From: JBHGAV01 sp041946685
GTDB taxonomy: Bacteria > Acidobacteriota > Terriglobia > Bryobacterales > Bryobacteraceae
Direction: 5' to 3'
Length of the DNA: 20,990 bases
Assembly (NCBI GenBank): GCA_041946685.1
Contig: JBHGAV010000086.1
Location: 1 to 20,990 of the forward strand
The translations under genes and the position numbers were made by a program. Under the pieces are notes generated by a model. That model did not search any database and was not told the origin of the DNA. It saw only the letters and a program-made list of their open reading frames with translations. Shown one piece after another: positions 1-7,835 of this stretch (positions within the stretch are counted from its first letter, which is position 1; each line of letters starts with the position of its first letter).

Positions 1-453
1 TTCGACAAGATCGCCTCGGTGGGCATGTTCGAGCACGTGGGGAGGCGGCGCGCGGCGCAGTACTTCCGCAAGATAGCCGAATTGCTGGCCCCGGAGGGGC
101 TTTATCTGCATCACTCCATCGCCTGCCCGAGAGGCGCCGGCGACGATGCCGCCGGCCTGTTTGTGCGCCGCCACATTTTTCCCGGAGGCCAGATCATCCA
201 TCTGGACGAAATGATTCGAGCGGCAGAGGAGGCGGGTTTCGAGGCGCTCCACGTAGAGGACCTGCGACCGCACTATGCCCGCACGTGCCGGTTGTGGGAA
301 CAGCGTTTGGCGGCGCACCGCGAGGCCGCTCTTAGCCTTGTCGACGAGCGCACGTTTCGCGCGTGGCGAATCTGGCTGGCCGCCTCCTCGTTGAGCTTCG
401 AAGAGGGTTCCAAGACCGTCTACCAGGTCCTGCTGGGGCGCAGGCCTCAGTGA
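1..453 (+). CDS. Cyclopropane-fatty-acyl-phospholipid synthase-like methyltransferase (3' part)
   Basis: The gene is cut by the window edge and only its C-terminal 150 residues are present. The frame is open from base 1. It begins with FDKIASVGMFEHVG, the hallmark block of the CFA synthase/mycolic acid cyclopropane synthase family, whose members transfer a methylene or methyl group from SAM to lipid acyl chains. A second typical block, HIFPGGQIIHLDEM, followed by a region on phenolic/arginine-rich helices (HYARTCRLWEQRL), also fits that family. The N-terminal SAM-binding glycine motif lies outside the window. Its stop overlaps the convergent downstream gene by 7 bases. The exact substrate cannot be told; it could be a general CFA-like lipid methyltransferase. 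Confidence 0.85.
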   Translation, partial: FDKIASVGMFEHVGRRRAAQYFRKIAELLAPEGLYLHHSIACPRGAGDDAAGLFVRRHIFPGGQIIHLDEMIRAAEEAGFEALHVEDLRPHYARTCRLWEQRLAAHREAALSLVDERTFRAWRIWLAASSLSFEEGSKTVYQVLLGRRPQ

Positions 454-1043
454 ATCGTCAACTGCTTCACCCAGACGACCTCGCAGGCGCCGTTGCCCGT
501 GTCGGCACGGGAGAGCGACGTATCCCACTTCCAGCCGTCTTCCGTTGAGACCGAGACGAGATAGCCGTCCAGCGAGATCAGATCCCCGGCGCGAACCTCG
601 CGCAAAAGTTTGAGGATGTCCTTGTCGGCGGGAATCATGTGCATGTTGGCGCTGCTGGCGACGATCTCCTGTGCCGGAATGGGGAACTGGCGGCCCTTGG
701 GCCAGTACCGATACCAGCGTTGGGACTGGCCGAAGCCCAACTGATCGATGACCGCCTGGTCGGACATCCGGCCCCAGCCGACGGCGAAATCGATGGGGGA
801 GACGGCGGAAGCGCCGTCGAACCAATAGCGCTCGGCGGAAAGCACGCGGGCGCGCATCGAGAACTCGGCGCGGGCGGTGTAGCGGTACTTGCCCTGCTGC
901 CAGGTGGGGCCCGCCGCGAGTGTGTTCTGGTAGGGCTCGCGGGCGGCCAGCACTCCGGGAGGATAGGTGCGGTGGCCGGTGTCTTCGTAAAGGTAGACCA
1001 TCAGGACCAAGAGAATCGCCAGGCCCGCAAGCAGCAGTCGCAT
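447..1043 (-). CDS. Membrane-anchored hypothetical protein
   Basis: I do not recognise a named family. From the ATG at 1043 the product is 198 residues: an N-terminal hydrophobic helix (about residues 2-18, MRLLLAGLAILLVLMVYLY) and then a soluble domain rich in Trp and Tyr, presumably outside the cytoplasm. The frame also allows an ATG 30 bases upstream (1073). I prefer 1043 because GAAGG sits 8 bases before it, while the upstream ATG has no clear ribosome binding site. The C-terminal part contains GDLISLDGYLVSV, which suggests a small beta domain. It is convergent with the CFA-like gene and divergent from maeB. The coding bias and clean boundaries make it a real gene; its function is unknown. 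Confidence 0.75.
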   Translation of the reverse strand: MRLLLAGLAILLVLMVYLYEDTGHRTYPPGVLAAREPYQNTLAAGPTWQQGKYRYTARAEFSMRARVLSAERYWFDGASAVSPIDFAVGWGRMSDQAVIDQLGFGQSQRWYRYWPKGRQFPIPAQEIVASSANMHMIPADKDILKLLREVRAGDLISLDGYLVSVSTEDGWKWDTSLSRADTGNGACEVVWVKQLTIH

Positions 1044-1088
1044 CGTGTCAGCCTTCGCCTGAACTTCTCTCATCTTACAGGGGATTGC

Positions 1089-1102
1089 CGGCGTATACGC
1101 CG
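1089..1102. promoter_or_regulatory. 14-base perfect palindrome upstream of maeB
   Basis: CGGCGTATACGCCG is a perfect inverted repeat in the 126-base gap between the divergent hypothetical gene (start 1043) and maeB (start 1170). It lies just upstream of a TTGACC box that could be the -35 of maeB. The position suits an operator for a dimeric regulator, but no regulator gene is adjacent and chance occurrence in GC-rich DNA is possible. Confidence 0.35.
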
Positions 1103-1109
1103 CTGGATA

Positions 1110-1139
1110 TTGACCGAATCACGGCGGCGGGAGTACTAA
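1110..1139 (+). promoter_or_regulatory. Possible sigma-70-type promoter of maeB
   Basis: TTGACC at 1110-1115 is close to the -35 consensus. It is followed after 18 bases by TACTAA at 1134-1139, which matches the -10 consensus at only three positions. A start site near 1146 would give a leader of about 24 bases to the ATG at 1170. Confidence 0.35.
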
Positions 1140-1169
1140 TATGTGGGGGAAGGGACCAGAGGCAATCTC

Positions 1170-3431
1170 ATGGCGATCCGCAAGGAAGACGCACTCGAGT
1201 ACCACTCCGCGCCGGTTCCCGGCAAAGTGTCCGTGGTTCCGACCAAGCCGTGCCGCACCCAAAGAGACCTGAGCCTGGCATACACTCCCGGCGTGGCGGT
1301 GCCATGCCTGGAGATCAAGAACGATCCGGGGCTGATCTACAAGTACACGGCAAGGGGCAACCTGGTCGCGGTGGTCACCAACGGGACGGCGGTGCTGGGC
1401 CTGGGCAACATCGGCGCCGGCGCGGGCAAGCCGGTGATGGAAGGGAAGGGGGTGCTGTTCAAGCGCTTCGCCGACATCGACGTGTTCGACATCGAGCTGG
1501 CGACCGAGGACCCGAGAGAAGTCATCCGCGCCTGCCAGTTGATGGAGCCCACCTTCGGGGGGATAAACCTGGAGGACATCAAAGCGCCGGAGTGCTTCGA
1601 CATCGAAGCGGAACTCCGGCGGACCATGAAGATCCCGGTGTTTCATGACGACCAGCACGGCACGGCGATCATCACCGGCGCAGCGCTGCTGAACGCGCTG
1701 GAACTCGCCGGAAAGCGCCTGGAGGACGTGAGAATCTGTTTCAGCGGCGCGGGGGCCGCGGCCCTTTCGTGCGCATCGCACTATCTCCGCCTGGGCGCGC
1801 GCCTGGAGAACATCGTCATGAGCGACATCCACGGGGTCGTATACAAGGGCCGCGTGGAGGGCATGAACGGCTACATGCAGCGCTTCGCTTCCTCGACCGA
1901 CGCCAGGACGCTAGCCGAAGCGATGGTGGACGCGGATGTGTTCGTGGGCCTTTCGGTCGGCAACATCGTCACTCCCGAAATGGTCAAGACCATGGCTCCC
2001 AAACCGATCATCTTCGCTCTGGCCAATCCCGATCCGGAAATCACGTACGAGGCGGCGACCGCCGCCCGGCCGGACGCGATCATGGCCACCGGCCGGTCGG
2101 ACTATCCAAACCAGGTCAACAACGTTCTCGGATTTCCCTTCATCTTCCGGGGCGCTCTCGACGTGCGCGCCACCGCCATCAACGAGCCGATGAAGCTGGC
2201 CGCAACCAAGGCGCTGGCCGCCCTGGCCAAGGAAGACGTGCCGGACGCGGTGCGGAGAGCGTACGGGGTCGAGGTCATGGAGTTCGGGCCCCACTACATC
2301 ATCCCCAAGCCCTTCGATCAGCGGGTGCTCATCTGGGTCGCCCCGGCGGTGGCGCAAGCGGCGATGGAGACGGGAGTGGCGCAGCGTCCCGTCGACGTTG
2401 AGGAGTACCGCGAGCAGCTCCGGCGCAGGCTGGGAAAGGCGGAAGAAGTCCTGCGGGTGATGGTCAACAAGGCCCAGCGGGACCCCAAGCGCGTTGTGTT
2501 TCCGGAAGGCGAAGCCGGCAGGATCCTGCGCGCATCGCAGATCCTGGTGGACGAGGGGATCGCGAAGCCGATCCTGCTGGGTTCGGAGGAGAAGATCCAC
2601 GCCACGGCCGCCTCCCTGCACGCAAGCCTGGACGGAGTGCGCATCGTGGATCCGAAACGCTCCACATTGCTGGCGAGCTATACCGAGGAACTGTACCGGC
2701 TGCGCCATCGCAAAGGGGTCACGCGGAGCGAAGCCAGCGAGCTGATCCAGAATCACAACATTTTCGGCTCCATGATGGTGCACATGGGCGACGCCGACGC
2801 GCTGATAGGCGGTTTGACCACGCACTACCCTGACACGATCCGCCCGGCGCTCCAGGTGGTGGCAGTGCGTCCGGGACTGCGCAACGTCTCCGGCCTCTAC
2901 GTGCTGATCACGGGCAAAGGCGACATGTACTTCCTGGCCGACGCGACCGTCAACATCGAGCCGAGCGCTGAGGATCTGGCGGAGATCGCCATCACGGCTT
3001 CGGAGATGGCGCGCCGTTTCGAGGTGGAGCCCAGGGTGGCCATGCTCTCCTTCTCTAACTTCGGCAGCACCCGGCACCCCCTTGCCGAGAAGGTGCGGCG
3101 GGCGACGGAGATCGTCCGCGGGCTGGCGCCCGGTCTGATGGTGGACGGGGAAATGCAGGCCGACACGGCCGTGACGCCGGAGATCATCGACGAGACCTAC
3201 CCGTTCAGCCGGCTGAAGGGCGGGGCCAATGTGCTGATCTTCCCCAACCTGGAGGCGGGGAACATCGCCTACAAGCTGCTGATGCGGATCGGCGGGTGCG
3301 AGGCGATCGGGCCGATCCTGATGGGTCTGTCCAAGCCGGTCCATGTCCTGCAACGCGGCAGCGAAGTCAGTGAGATCGTGAACATGGCGGCCATCGCCGT
3401 GGTGGACGCGCAGCAGACGCAGCCGCGCTAG
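1170..3431 (+). CDS. maeB: NADP-dependent malic enzyme with C-terminal phosphotransacetylase-like domain
   Basis: This enzyme oxidatively decarboxylates malate to pyruvate in the cytoplasm, making NADPH. The 753-residue product is close to the E. coli MaeB length (759). Residues 1-150 are the malic N-domain (LSLAYTPGVAVPCLEI with Tyr38, and TNGTAVLGLGNIGAGAGKP). Metal ligands appear as EDIKAP (135-140) and FHDDQHGTA (159-167). The nucleotide-binding FSGAGAAA is near 191-198. From about residue 428 to the end lies a PTA_PTB-type domain with LIGGLTTHYPDTIRPALQVV; in this family it is usually regulatory (acetyl-CoA sensing) rather than catalytic. I chose ATG 1170 because AGAGG sits 7 bases upstream and homologues begin near here; an in-frame GTG at 1143 would add nine residues. 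The stop overlaps the convergent gene by 4 bases. Confidence 0.95.
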   Translation: MAIRKEDALEYHSAPVPGKVSVVPTKPCRTQRDLSLAYTPGVAVPCLEIKNDPGLIYKYTARGNLVAVVTNGTAVLGLGNIGAGAGKPVMEGKGVLFKRFADIDVFDIELATEDPREVIRACQLMEPTFGGINLEDIKAPECFDIEAELRRTMKIPVFHDDQHGTAIITGAALLNALELAGKRLEDVRICFSGAGAAALSCASHYLRLGARLENIVMSDIHGVVYKGRVEGMNGYMQRFASSTDARTLAEAMVDADVFVGLSVGNIVTPEMVKTMAPKPIIFALANPDPEITYEAATAARPDAIMATGRSDYPNQVNNVLGFPFIFRGALDVRATAINEPMKLAATKALAALAKEDVPDAVRRAYGVEVMEFGPHYIIPKPFDQRVLIWVAPAVAQAAMETGVAQRPVDVEEYREQLRRRLGKAEEVLRVMVNKAQRDPKRVVFPEGEAGRILRASQILVDEGIAKPILLGSEEKIHATAASLHASLDGVRIVDPKRSTLLASYTEELYRLRHRKGVTRSEASELIQNHNIFGSMMVHMGDADALIGGLTTHYPDTIRPALQVVAVRPGLRNVSGLYVLITGKGDMYFLADATVNIEPSAEDLAEIAITASEMARRFEVEPRVAMLSFSNFGSTRHPLAEKVRRATEIVRGLAPGLMVDGEMQADTAVTPEIIDETYPFSRLKGGANVLIFPNLEAGNIAYKLLMRIGGCEAIGPILMGLSKPVHVLQRGSEVSEIVNMAAIAVVDAQQTQPR

Positions 3432-3820
3432 TCTCGGCCCAGAGTCTCGAGGATCGAGGCGACGGCGGCGGGCGTGACCGTGACGCGGGCGGGCATCGCG
3501 GCGGGGGCGGGGCAAGAATCGAAGGTCCGCAGCAGCGACAGCTTGGCGATGGCGTAGCGTTCGGGCGCGGTGAGTTCGCGCTCGTGAGCGCTCTGCCAGA
3601 CCGCCAGCGCCGCTTCATCGAGGAAGATGGAGACCGGACGGAACGCCTCCCGGCCCCCGCTTGCTTCGAAGACGTATTCGACACCGCGGCCGGCCGGCCT
3701 CTGCCCGCAAAAAAAGTACCGGTAGGCGTGGCCGCTCTCGGCCGAGTAGGTCTTCTCGCGGCGCACCGCGCGCGCCCCCGTCAGCGGCGGAGGTCGTTTG
3801 CGTCTCAACCAGCCGAACAT
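3428..3820 (-). CDS. Conserved-looking hypothetical protein, 130 residues
   Basis: No named family is recognised. The product starts MFGWLRRKRPP, has a basic N-terminus, then KTYSAESGHAYRYFFCGQR and VEYVFEASGG, suggesting a small alpha/beta domain with an aromatic-rich sheet. A helical segment with ELTAPERYAIAKLSLLRTF follows. It has no signal peptide or membrane helix. The frame stays open for another 945 bases upstream, but that part lies antisense to the BNR-repeat gene and is low-complexity, so the start at 3820 is chosen. It is divergent from the secreted BNR protein with 33 bases between starts, and its 3' end overlaps maeB by 4 bases. Confidence 0.7.
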   Translation of the reverse strand: MFGWLRRKRPPPLTGARAVRREKTYSAESGHAYRYFFCGQRPAGRGVEYVFEASGGREAFRPVSIFLDEAALAVWQSAHERELTAPERYAIAKLSLLRTFDSCPAPAAMPARVTVTPAAVASILETLGRD

Positions 3821-3853
3821 GGCGTTCCGGAAAAGTGTGTTACTGTCCCCATT

Positions 3854-4699
3854 ATGGCCTCGGTCGCCGACGGGATTCGTGCGGGGATCCTGTTGCCCCT
3901 TCTGCTGGTCCCGGCCGCAGGGCAGGAAATCACGCGCGTTCCCTACCAGTGCTCCCAGGAGGAGGTGGCAACCTTTGGGCTGCACTGCACGGAGGATGAA
4001 CCATGCCCGGTGTACCTGGAACTGGCCGCCGTGGAGCAGGTCGGCGTGAGGTTGTTCGTGGTGGGGAACCTGCACACCGAGTCGGTCACCTTGCAGTCGG
4101 TCCTGCTGGCCAGCCCGGACGGGGGAAGGACTTGGAGCGAGCCGTACGAGCGCATTCCAGGCGCTGCGCTCGACCGCGTGCAGTTCTTCGACTACGCGAC
4201 GGGATGGATCAGCGGGCAGATCGTGCAGCCGCTCCCCCGCGACCCCTTCTTCCTGCTGACCACCGACGGGGGGACCACCTGGCGGCGGCGGCCGGTGTTC
4301 TCGGAGAGCCGCACGGGGGCGGTGGAGAGGTTTTGGTTCAACACTCGTGACGACGGCACGCTCTGGATCGACCGCAGCCAGTCCGGTGACAAGGGCGCCG
4401 CCTACGAGAGATACGAAACGGCCACGGGAGGGGAGAGCTGGACGCTGCGCGAGGCGGCAGGAAAGCTGCCTGCCCCGGGACCGGCGGATAAGGGACGGGA
4501 CGTGGGCTGGCGGATCCGTCCGGACACGGCGACGCGTGCTTACAGGCTTGAGCGGCGGGGGGAGAACCAGTGGCAGTTGGTCGCGGCCTTCCCGATCCCG
4601 ATAGGCATGTGCGCGCCCCCGGCGGGTGAGCTGACCGAGCCTCCCGAGCCCCCACCGCCGCCGGAGGAGAAGAAGGCGCCGCCTCGCAAGAAGCGGTAA
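3854..4699 (+). CDS. Secreted BNR/sialidase-type beta-propeller-like protein
   Basis: A 281-residue exported protein. It begins with a signal peptide (about residues 1-24, hydrophobic core AGILLPLLLVPA, likely cleavage after AAG). Two Asp-box-like repeats follow, SPDGGRTWS and TTDGGTTWRRR, the S/T-x-D-x-G-x-T-W signature of BNR repeats found in sialidases, sortilin-type propellers and the YCF48/HCF136 family. GWISGQ and LWIDRSQ match the propeller blade pattern of the YCF48-like group. The tail is proline- and lysine-rich (PPEPPPPPEEKKAPPRKKR), which looks disordered and very basic. Four to five blades would be few for a full propeller. Its substrate is unknown and no catalytic sialidase residues can be assigned. 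The frame is open further upstream, but that segment is antisense to the divergent gene. Confidence 0.75.
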   Translation: MASVADGIRAGILLPLLLVPAAGQEITRVPYQCSQEEVATFGLHCTEDEPCPVYLELAAVEQVGVRLFVVGNLHTESVTLQSVLLASPDGGRTWSEPYERIPGAALDRVQFFDYATGWISGQIVQPLPRDPFFLLTTDGGTTWRRRPVFSESRTGAVERFWFNTRDDGTLWIDRSQSGDKGAAYERYETATGGESWTLREAAGKLPAPGPADKGRDVGWRIRPDTATRAYRLERRGENQWQLVAAFPIPIGMCAPPAGELTEPPEPPPPPEEKKAPPRKKR

Positions 4700-4776
4700 C
4701 CGTCGCCCGTGCCCTGGCAATCGGGTATCATGGGGAATCGCGTAAGAGAGACAGCCCCCTGACAACCTCCAATCCA

Positions 4777-5157
4777 GTGCAAGAACACAAGTCTTTCCGC
4801 TTCAGCCACCGGCAATCCATCGCGCTGGTCTTCCTGTGCACGGTCTTCGGTGCCGCGGCGCAAGTCCTGATCAAGCTCGGGGCAAACAGCCTGGAGAGCG
4901 GCAGCCCCCTGGCCATGCTTTCCAGCCCGGCCCTGGTGTCGGGATACAGCCTTTATGGCCTGAGCACCGTGCTGCTGGTTCTGGCGCTGCGGGACGGAGA
5001 GCTGTCGATTCTCTACCCGGTGATCTCTCTCACCTACGTCTGGGTCACGCTGCTTTCGCTGGTCTTCTTCAAAGAGACCGTCAACGTCTGGAAGCTCGGC
5101 GGCATTGCCGTGGTCGTGGCCGGCGTCGCCCTGATTGGGAGGAACAGCAGGCAGTGA
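4777..5157 (+). CDS. SMR/EamA-type four-helix membrane transporter, first of pair
   Basis: A 126-residue inner-membrane protein with four predicted helices, of the small multidrug resistance or ArnE/ArnF-like drug/metabolite transporter type. The central block GELSILYPVISLTYVWVTLL is the conserved helix-3 region of this superfamily, and FFKETVNVWKLGGIAVVVAG forms the last loop and helix. The start is GTG with no obvious Shine-Dalgarno sequence nearby. The downstream gene is a paralogue sharing the GELxILYP, SLxYVW and FFKE blocks and begins on the stop codon of this one, so the two probably form a heterodimer. The substrate cannot be told; ArnEF-type lipid-linked sugar flipping is a possibility from family knowledge. 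Confidence 0.85.
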   Translation: MQEHKSFRFSHRQSIALVFLCTVFGAAAQVLIKLGANSLESGSPLAMLSSPALVSGYSLYGLSTVLLVLALRDGELSILYPVISLTYVWVTLLSLVFFKETVNVWKLGGIAVVVAGVALIGRNSRQ

Positions 5158-5507
5158 GGACGCCGATTTCCTCCATGCTGCTGGTGCTGATGGCCTCGTT
5201 CATCGGGTCGTTCGGCGCCGTTTTTCTCAAGTCGGGGGCGGGGAGGCTCCACCGGCCCATCCGGAGAGTCCTGGTCAACTGGCGTCTGGCTGTGGGAGTG
5301 GCCTTCTATCTGGTGTCTTCTTTCTTCTTCGTCCTGGGCGTGCGTAAGGGCGAACTGACGATCCTCTACCCGATGGTGTCCCTGGGCTATGTCTGGACGC
5401 TGGTCTGGAGCCGTCTCTTCTTCAAAGAGAGCATGACCCGCAACAAAGTCCTGGGCATTGGCCTGGTCCTGGCGGGAATCATCCTGCTGAATCTGGGCAA
5501 CCGGTGA
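5154..5507 (+). CDS. SMR/EamA-type four-helix membrane transporter, second of pair
   Basis: A 117-residue paralogue of the preceding gene with the same helix-3 block (GELTILYPMVSLGYVWTLVW), FFKESMT, and a final hydrophobic helix ending LLNLGNR. I chose the GTG at 5154, which overlaps the upstream stop as GTGA, with GGGAGGAACAG upstream; an ATG at 5175 lacks a well-spaced ribosome binding site and would cut the first residues. Basic residues are distributed differently from the first copy (a basic RLHRPIRR loop after helix 1 here), which would fit opposite insertion of the two halves, as in known two-gene SMR pairs. It ends 14 bases before the convergent nucleotidyltransferase gene. Confidence 0.85.
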   Translation: MRTPISSMLLVLMASFIGSFGAVFLKSGAGRLHRPIRRVLVNWRLAVGVAFYLVSSFFFVLGVRKGELTILYPMVSLGYVWTLVWSRLFFKESMTRNKVLGIGLVLAGIILLNLGNR

Positions 5508-5521
5508 GGTGGAAGTGCGCT

Positions 5522-6847
5522 CTAACCCCCCCGAGCGTGCGAAGCCAACGGGTGTCCTCGATGAGGCGGTGCAGGAGGAGGTGCTTCTTCTGGGAGCGGG
5601 GCCGGTCTCTTGATCCGGCCGTCCAGCCGCGCCAGAATCATCTCTTCCTTGAGCTTCTTGAACTTCGATGTCCCGGGCTCGGCCCCGGCGGCGGCTACCT
5701 GCCGGTCCGTGATCTCCTGGGATGCGGGGATGTACTTCTGGAAGTAGTTGCGGATGCGGTCCTGCACGATCCTGTGGCCGGAAGTGAGGTAGAGATACAG
5801 CATCTGCTCGCCGGGCGCTTTGGAGAGTGTCAGGTAGACCTGCGAGGCCTTGCCGATCTTCGCCGACTTCAGCTCCCGCTCCAGCTTCTTCGATTCGGAT
5901 TCGAGCTTTCGCACCTGGTCCAATTCGGACCTGTGGGCGGCCGTAGACTTAGCGAACGCGGCCTGCTCCTTCGGGGAGAGCTTTTCGACGAGAAGGTAGA
6001 GGAACAGCGCCAGGTTGTTGACGGGGAAGTCGACTCCGATCGGCACCAACTGGCGAGCCTTCTGAAGCCGGGCGAAACCGGCCAGGTTCAGCTTCCGGCA
6101 GGCTTCGGGGGACAGAAACAGGCCGAGCAGATTCTCATCGGCGAAGGCCTGCAACACTGCGCCAGGGTTGGCCTCATTGGCCGTGCCCGCCAGCTCCTCA
6201 AAAAGCCTTCGCGGCGGGATCAACTTCTCCATCTCTTCTAGGCGGGCGTTCTCATACTGATTCTGGGTACGCTCCTCGACCGTGAGACCGAAGCGCACTT
6301 TCAGACGGATCAGCCGCAGCAGGCGCACGGGATCGTCGTAGAGCACGTGCGTGCTGACGGCCCGGGCTTCGCGGTGCTCCAGGTCGGCCTGCCCGTTGGT
6401 CGGATCGAGCAGCAGCCCCAGGGAGGCGCGGTTCAGCGAGAGGGCCATGGCATTGATGGTGAAATCGCGGCAACGCAAGTCCTCCTGGATGGTTGCCGGT
6501 GTGATCACGGGGCGAGCCCCGGGCTTCGGAAAGCGCTCGTGGCGGGCCATGGCGATCTCCGCCGTCGCCCCACCGGGAAATAGAAGGTTCACCGACCGGC
6601 GGTGTTCGTCGACGACGGTGAGCCTGGCGTGCGACCTTTCGGCCACGGCCTTGCCCAACTTCACTGCGTTACCCTCGACGGTAAAGTCGAGATCGCGGAC
6701 CGGAAAGCCGCCCAGCATGTCCCGAACGGCTCCGCCGGAAAGAAAGAGATTCACGTCGGCGCGGGCGGCCGCGGCCTGGACTTCGGCCACGACACGATTC
6801 TGGGTCGCGCTCAGATGACTCTCCAGCATGAACATGTAGTCGCTCAT
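5522..6847 (-). CDS. CCA-adding enzyme / poly(A) polymerase family nucleotidyltransferase
   Basis: This class II nucleotidyltransferase probably adds or repairs the CCA end of tRNA in the cytoplasm. From the ATG at 6847 (GAGGG 8 bases upstream; an in-frame ATG at 6868 has only a badly spaced site) it is 441 residues. The catalytic core is clear: LSGGAVRDMLGG (36-47), RDLDFTVEG with the metal-binding aspartates at 52 and 54, RCRDFTINAMAL (126-136), and DDPVRLLRLIRLKVRFG (171-187) for the RNA-binding neck. The C-terminal half has a charged helical stretch (SESKKLERELKS) and no HD-type phosphohydrolase motif. The end is proline- and basic-rich. It lies 47 bases after xerD. A poly(A) polymerase role cannot be excluded from motifs alone. 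Confidence 0.88.
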   Translation of the reverse strand: MSDYMFMLESHLSATQNRVVAEVQAAAARADVNLFLSGGAVRDMLGGFPVRDLDFTVEGNAVKLGKAVAERSHARLTVVDEHRRSVNLLFPGGATAEIAMARHERFPKPGARPVITPATIQEDLRCRDFTINAMALSLNRASLGLLLDPTNGQADLEHREARAVSTHVLYDDPVRLLRLIRLKVRFGLTVEERTQNQYENARLEEMEKLIPPRRLFEELAGTANEANPGAVLQAFADENLLGLFLSPEACRKLNLAGFARLQKARQLVPIGVDFPVNNLALFLYLLVEKLSPKEQAAFAKSTAAHRSELDQVRKLESESKKLERELKSAKIGKASQVYLTLSKAPGEQMLYLYLTSGHRIVQDRIRNYFQKYIPASQEITDRQVAAAGAEPGTSKFKKLKEEMILARLDGRIKRPAPLPEEAPPPAPPHRGHPLASHARGG

Positions 6848-6894
6848 CGCAAACGCCCTCGACTTCATGTCCTCAGCACCTTCCGGCAGGCCGG

Positions 6895-7794
6895 CTAGGC
6901 GCGAGGATGGTGTTCCTCTACCGTCTTCCTCAACCTCGATCGCAGCACGTGGGTGTAGATTTGAGTCGTCGATATGTCGGCGTGCCCCAGCATGGTCTGC
7001 ACACTTCGCAGGTCCGCGCCGCCCTCCAACAGGTGGGTCGCGAAGGTATGGCGAAGAACGTGCGGAGTCAATCCGCGGAAGATGCCGGCCTTCCTTCCAT
7101 GCACACCCAAGAGCTTCCAGAAGGCCTGGCGGGTAAGTCTTCCGCCCCTGGAGGTCACAAACAGGTATCGGCTCCCGCGGCCCCGCAACAAACCGGGGCG
7201 GGCGCCTTCAAGGTAATCACGCACGGCGGCCATGGCGGACTTGCCAACCGGGACGAGCCGCTGCTTACCGCCCTTGCCCGTTACGCGTAGGACTCCAAGT
7301 TCAAGGTTGAGATCGGATAATTCCAGTTGGCACAACTCTGAGACCCGCAGACCCGCCGCATACAGGAGCTCGATCATCGCCCGGTCTCGCACACTGGTCG
7401 GCTTGGACCCCTCCGGGGATGTCACCAGGCGATTGACCTCGTCCAGATTCAGGTACTTGGGCAAATTGCTCCACTGCTTAGGCGTGGTGAGATGGGCAGT
7501 TGGGTCCCGGGGAATGGCACCCTGTCGAAGCAGAAAACCGTAGTAGTTGCGAATTGTGGCTAAGTGCCTTGCAATCGAGCGGCTTGCCAGCCCCGCCCGG
7601 TACAAGGAATCGACCCAGCGTGCCAGGCCCTCCGCGTCTGGCAGGCCACCCGAGCCCTGCTCCTGAAAGTAGGATAAGAACTTGGCGAGATCGCTACGGT
7701 AGGCATCGAGGGAATTCTGAGCCAGACCCTTCTCGATCCGGCAGAAGTCGAGGAAGGCCTGGACTTCTCCCGAAAAAGGGGCGGCGCTCCGCAT
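6895..7794 (-). CDS. xerD: Tyrosine recombinase XerD-like
   Basis: This site-specific recombinase resolves chromosome dimers at dif with a partner Xer protein. At 299 residues it matches XerD (298). It has an N-terminal SAM-like core-binding domain (about 6-95, with LAQNSLDAYRSDL and the SRSIARHLATIRNYYGFLL helix) and a catalytic domain with all residues visible: Arg150 (AGLRVSEL), Lys174 (TGKGGKQRLVP), His245/Arg248 (TPHVLRHTFATHLL), His271 (LGHADIS) and the nucleophile Tyr280. I chose ATG 7794 because the 21-residue upstream extension (to 7857) is Phe/Cys-rich, contains promoter-like DNA and is not part of the family. Spacing and length argue for the housekeeping enzyme, not a phage integrase. 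It is divergent from the DUF6982-like gene. Confidence 0.93.
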   Translation of the reverse strand: MRSAAPFSGEVQAFLDFCRIEKGLAQNSLDAYRSDLAKFLSYFQEQGSGGLPDAEGLARWVDSLYRAGLASRSIARHLATIRNYYGFLLRQGAIPRDPTAHLTTPKQWSNLPKYLNLDEVNRLVTSPEGSKPTSVRDRAMIELLYAAGLRVSELCQLELSDLNLELGVLRVTGKGGKQRLVPVGKSAMAAVRDYLEGARPGLLRGRGSRYLFVTSRGGRLTRQAFWKLLGVHGRKAGIFRGLTPHVLRHTFATHLLEGGADLRSVQTMLGHADISTTQIYTHVLRSRLRKTVEEHHPRA

Positions 7795-7802
7795 CGTGCC
7801 AA

Positions 7803-7811
7803 TGATACAAT
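7803..7811 (+). promoter_or_regulatory. Extended -10 promoter for the DUF6982-like gene
   Basis: TGATACAAT fits the extended -10 pattern TGnTATAAT with one mismatch. There is no good -35 upstream, which extended -10 promoters do not need. A start near 7818 would leave a leader of about 39 bases carrying the AAAGGAG ribosome binding site (7846-7852). Confidence 0.4.
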
Positions 7812-7835
7812 ACCTCCGAAATTGTTTGAAAGCAA
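7807..7835 (-). promoter_or_regulatory. Possible promoter of xerD
   Basis: Read on the minus strand, TTGCTT (7835-7830) and TATTGT (7812-7807) are separated by 17 bases. Both are imperfect. Transcription would start within about ten bases of the xerD ATG, giving a nearly leaderless mRNA. The -10 overlaps the plus-strand extended -10 element. Confidence 0.28.

Noticed and set aside
1143..1169. GTG 1143 as the maeB start
   Set aside because: The nine added residues are not part of the family, and ATG 1170 has the better-placed ribosome binding site.
1911..3515. Minus-strand open frame of 534 codons
   Set aside because: It lies antisense to maeB, which has full family motifs. The translation is His/Arg/Asp-rich, as expected from the reverse of a high-GC gene, and shows no domain.
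3821..4765. Upstream extension of the minus-strand hypothetical gene to 445 codons
   Set aside because: The extension is antisense to the signal-peptide-bearing BNR-repeat gene and is Pro/Arg-rich without structure; only the last 130 codons look like protein.
6895..7794. Tyrosine recombinase as a sign of an integrated element
   Set aside because: Length, residue spacing and the neighbouring housekeeping gene match chromosomal XerD; no attachment-site repeats or phage genes were seen.
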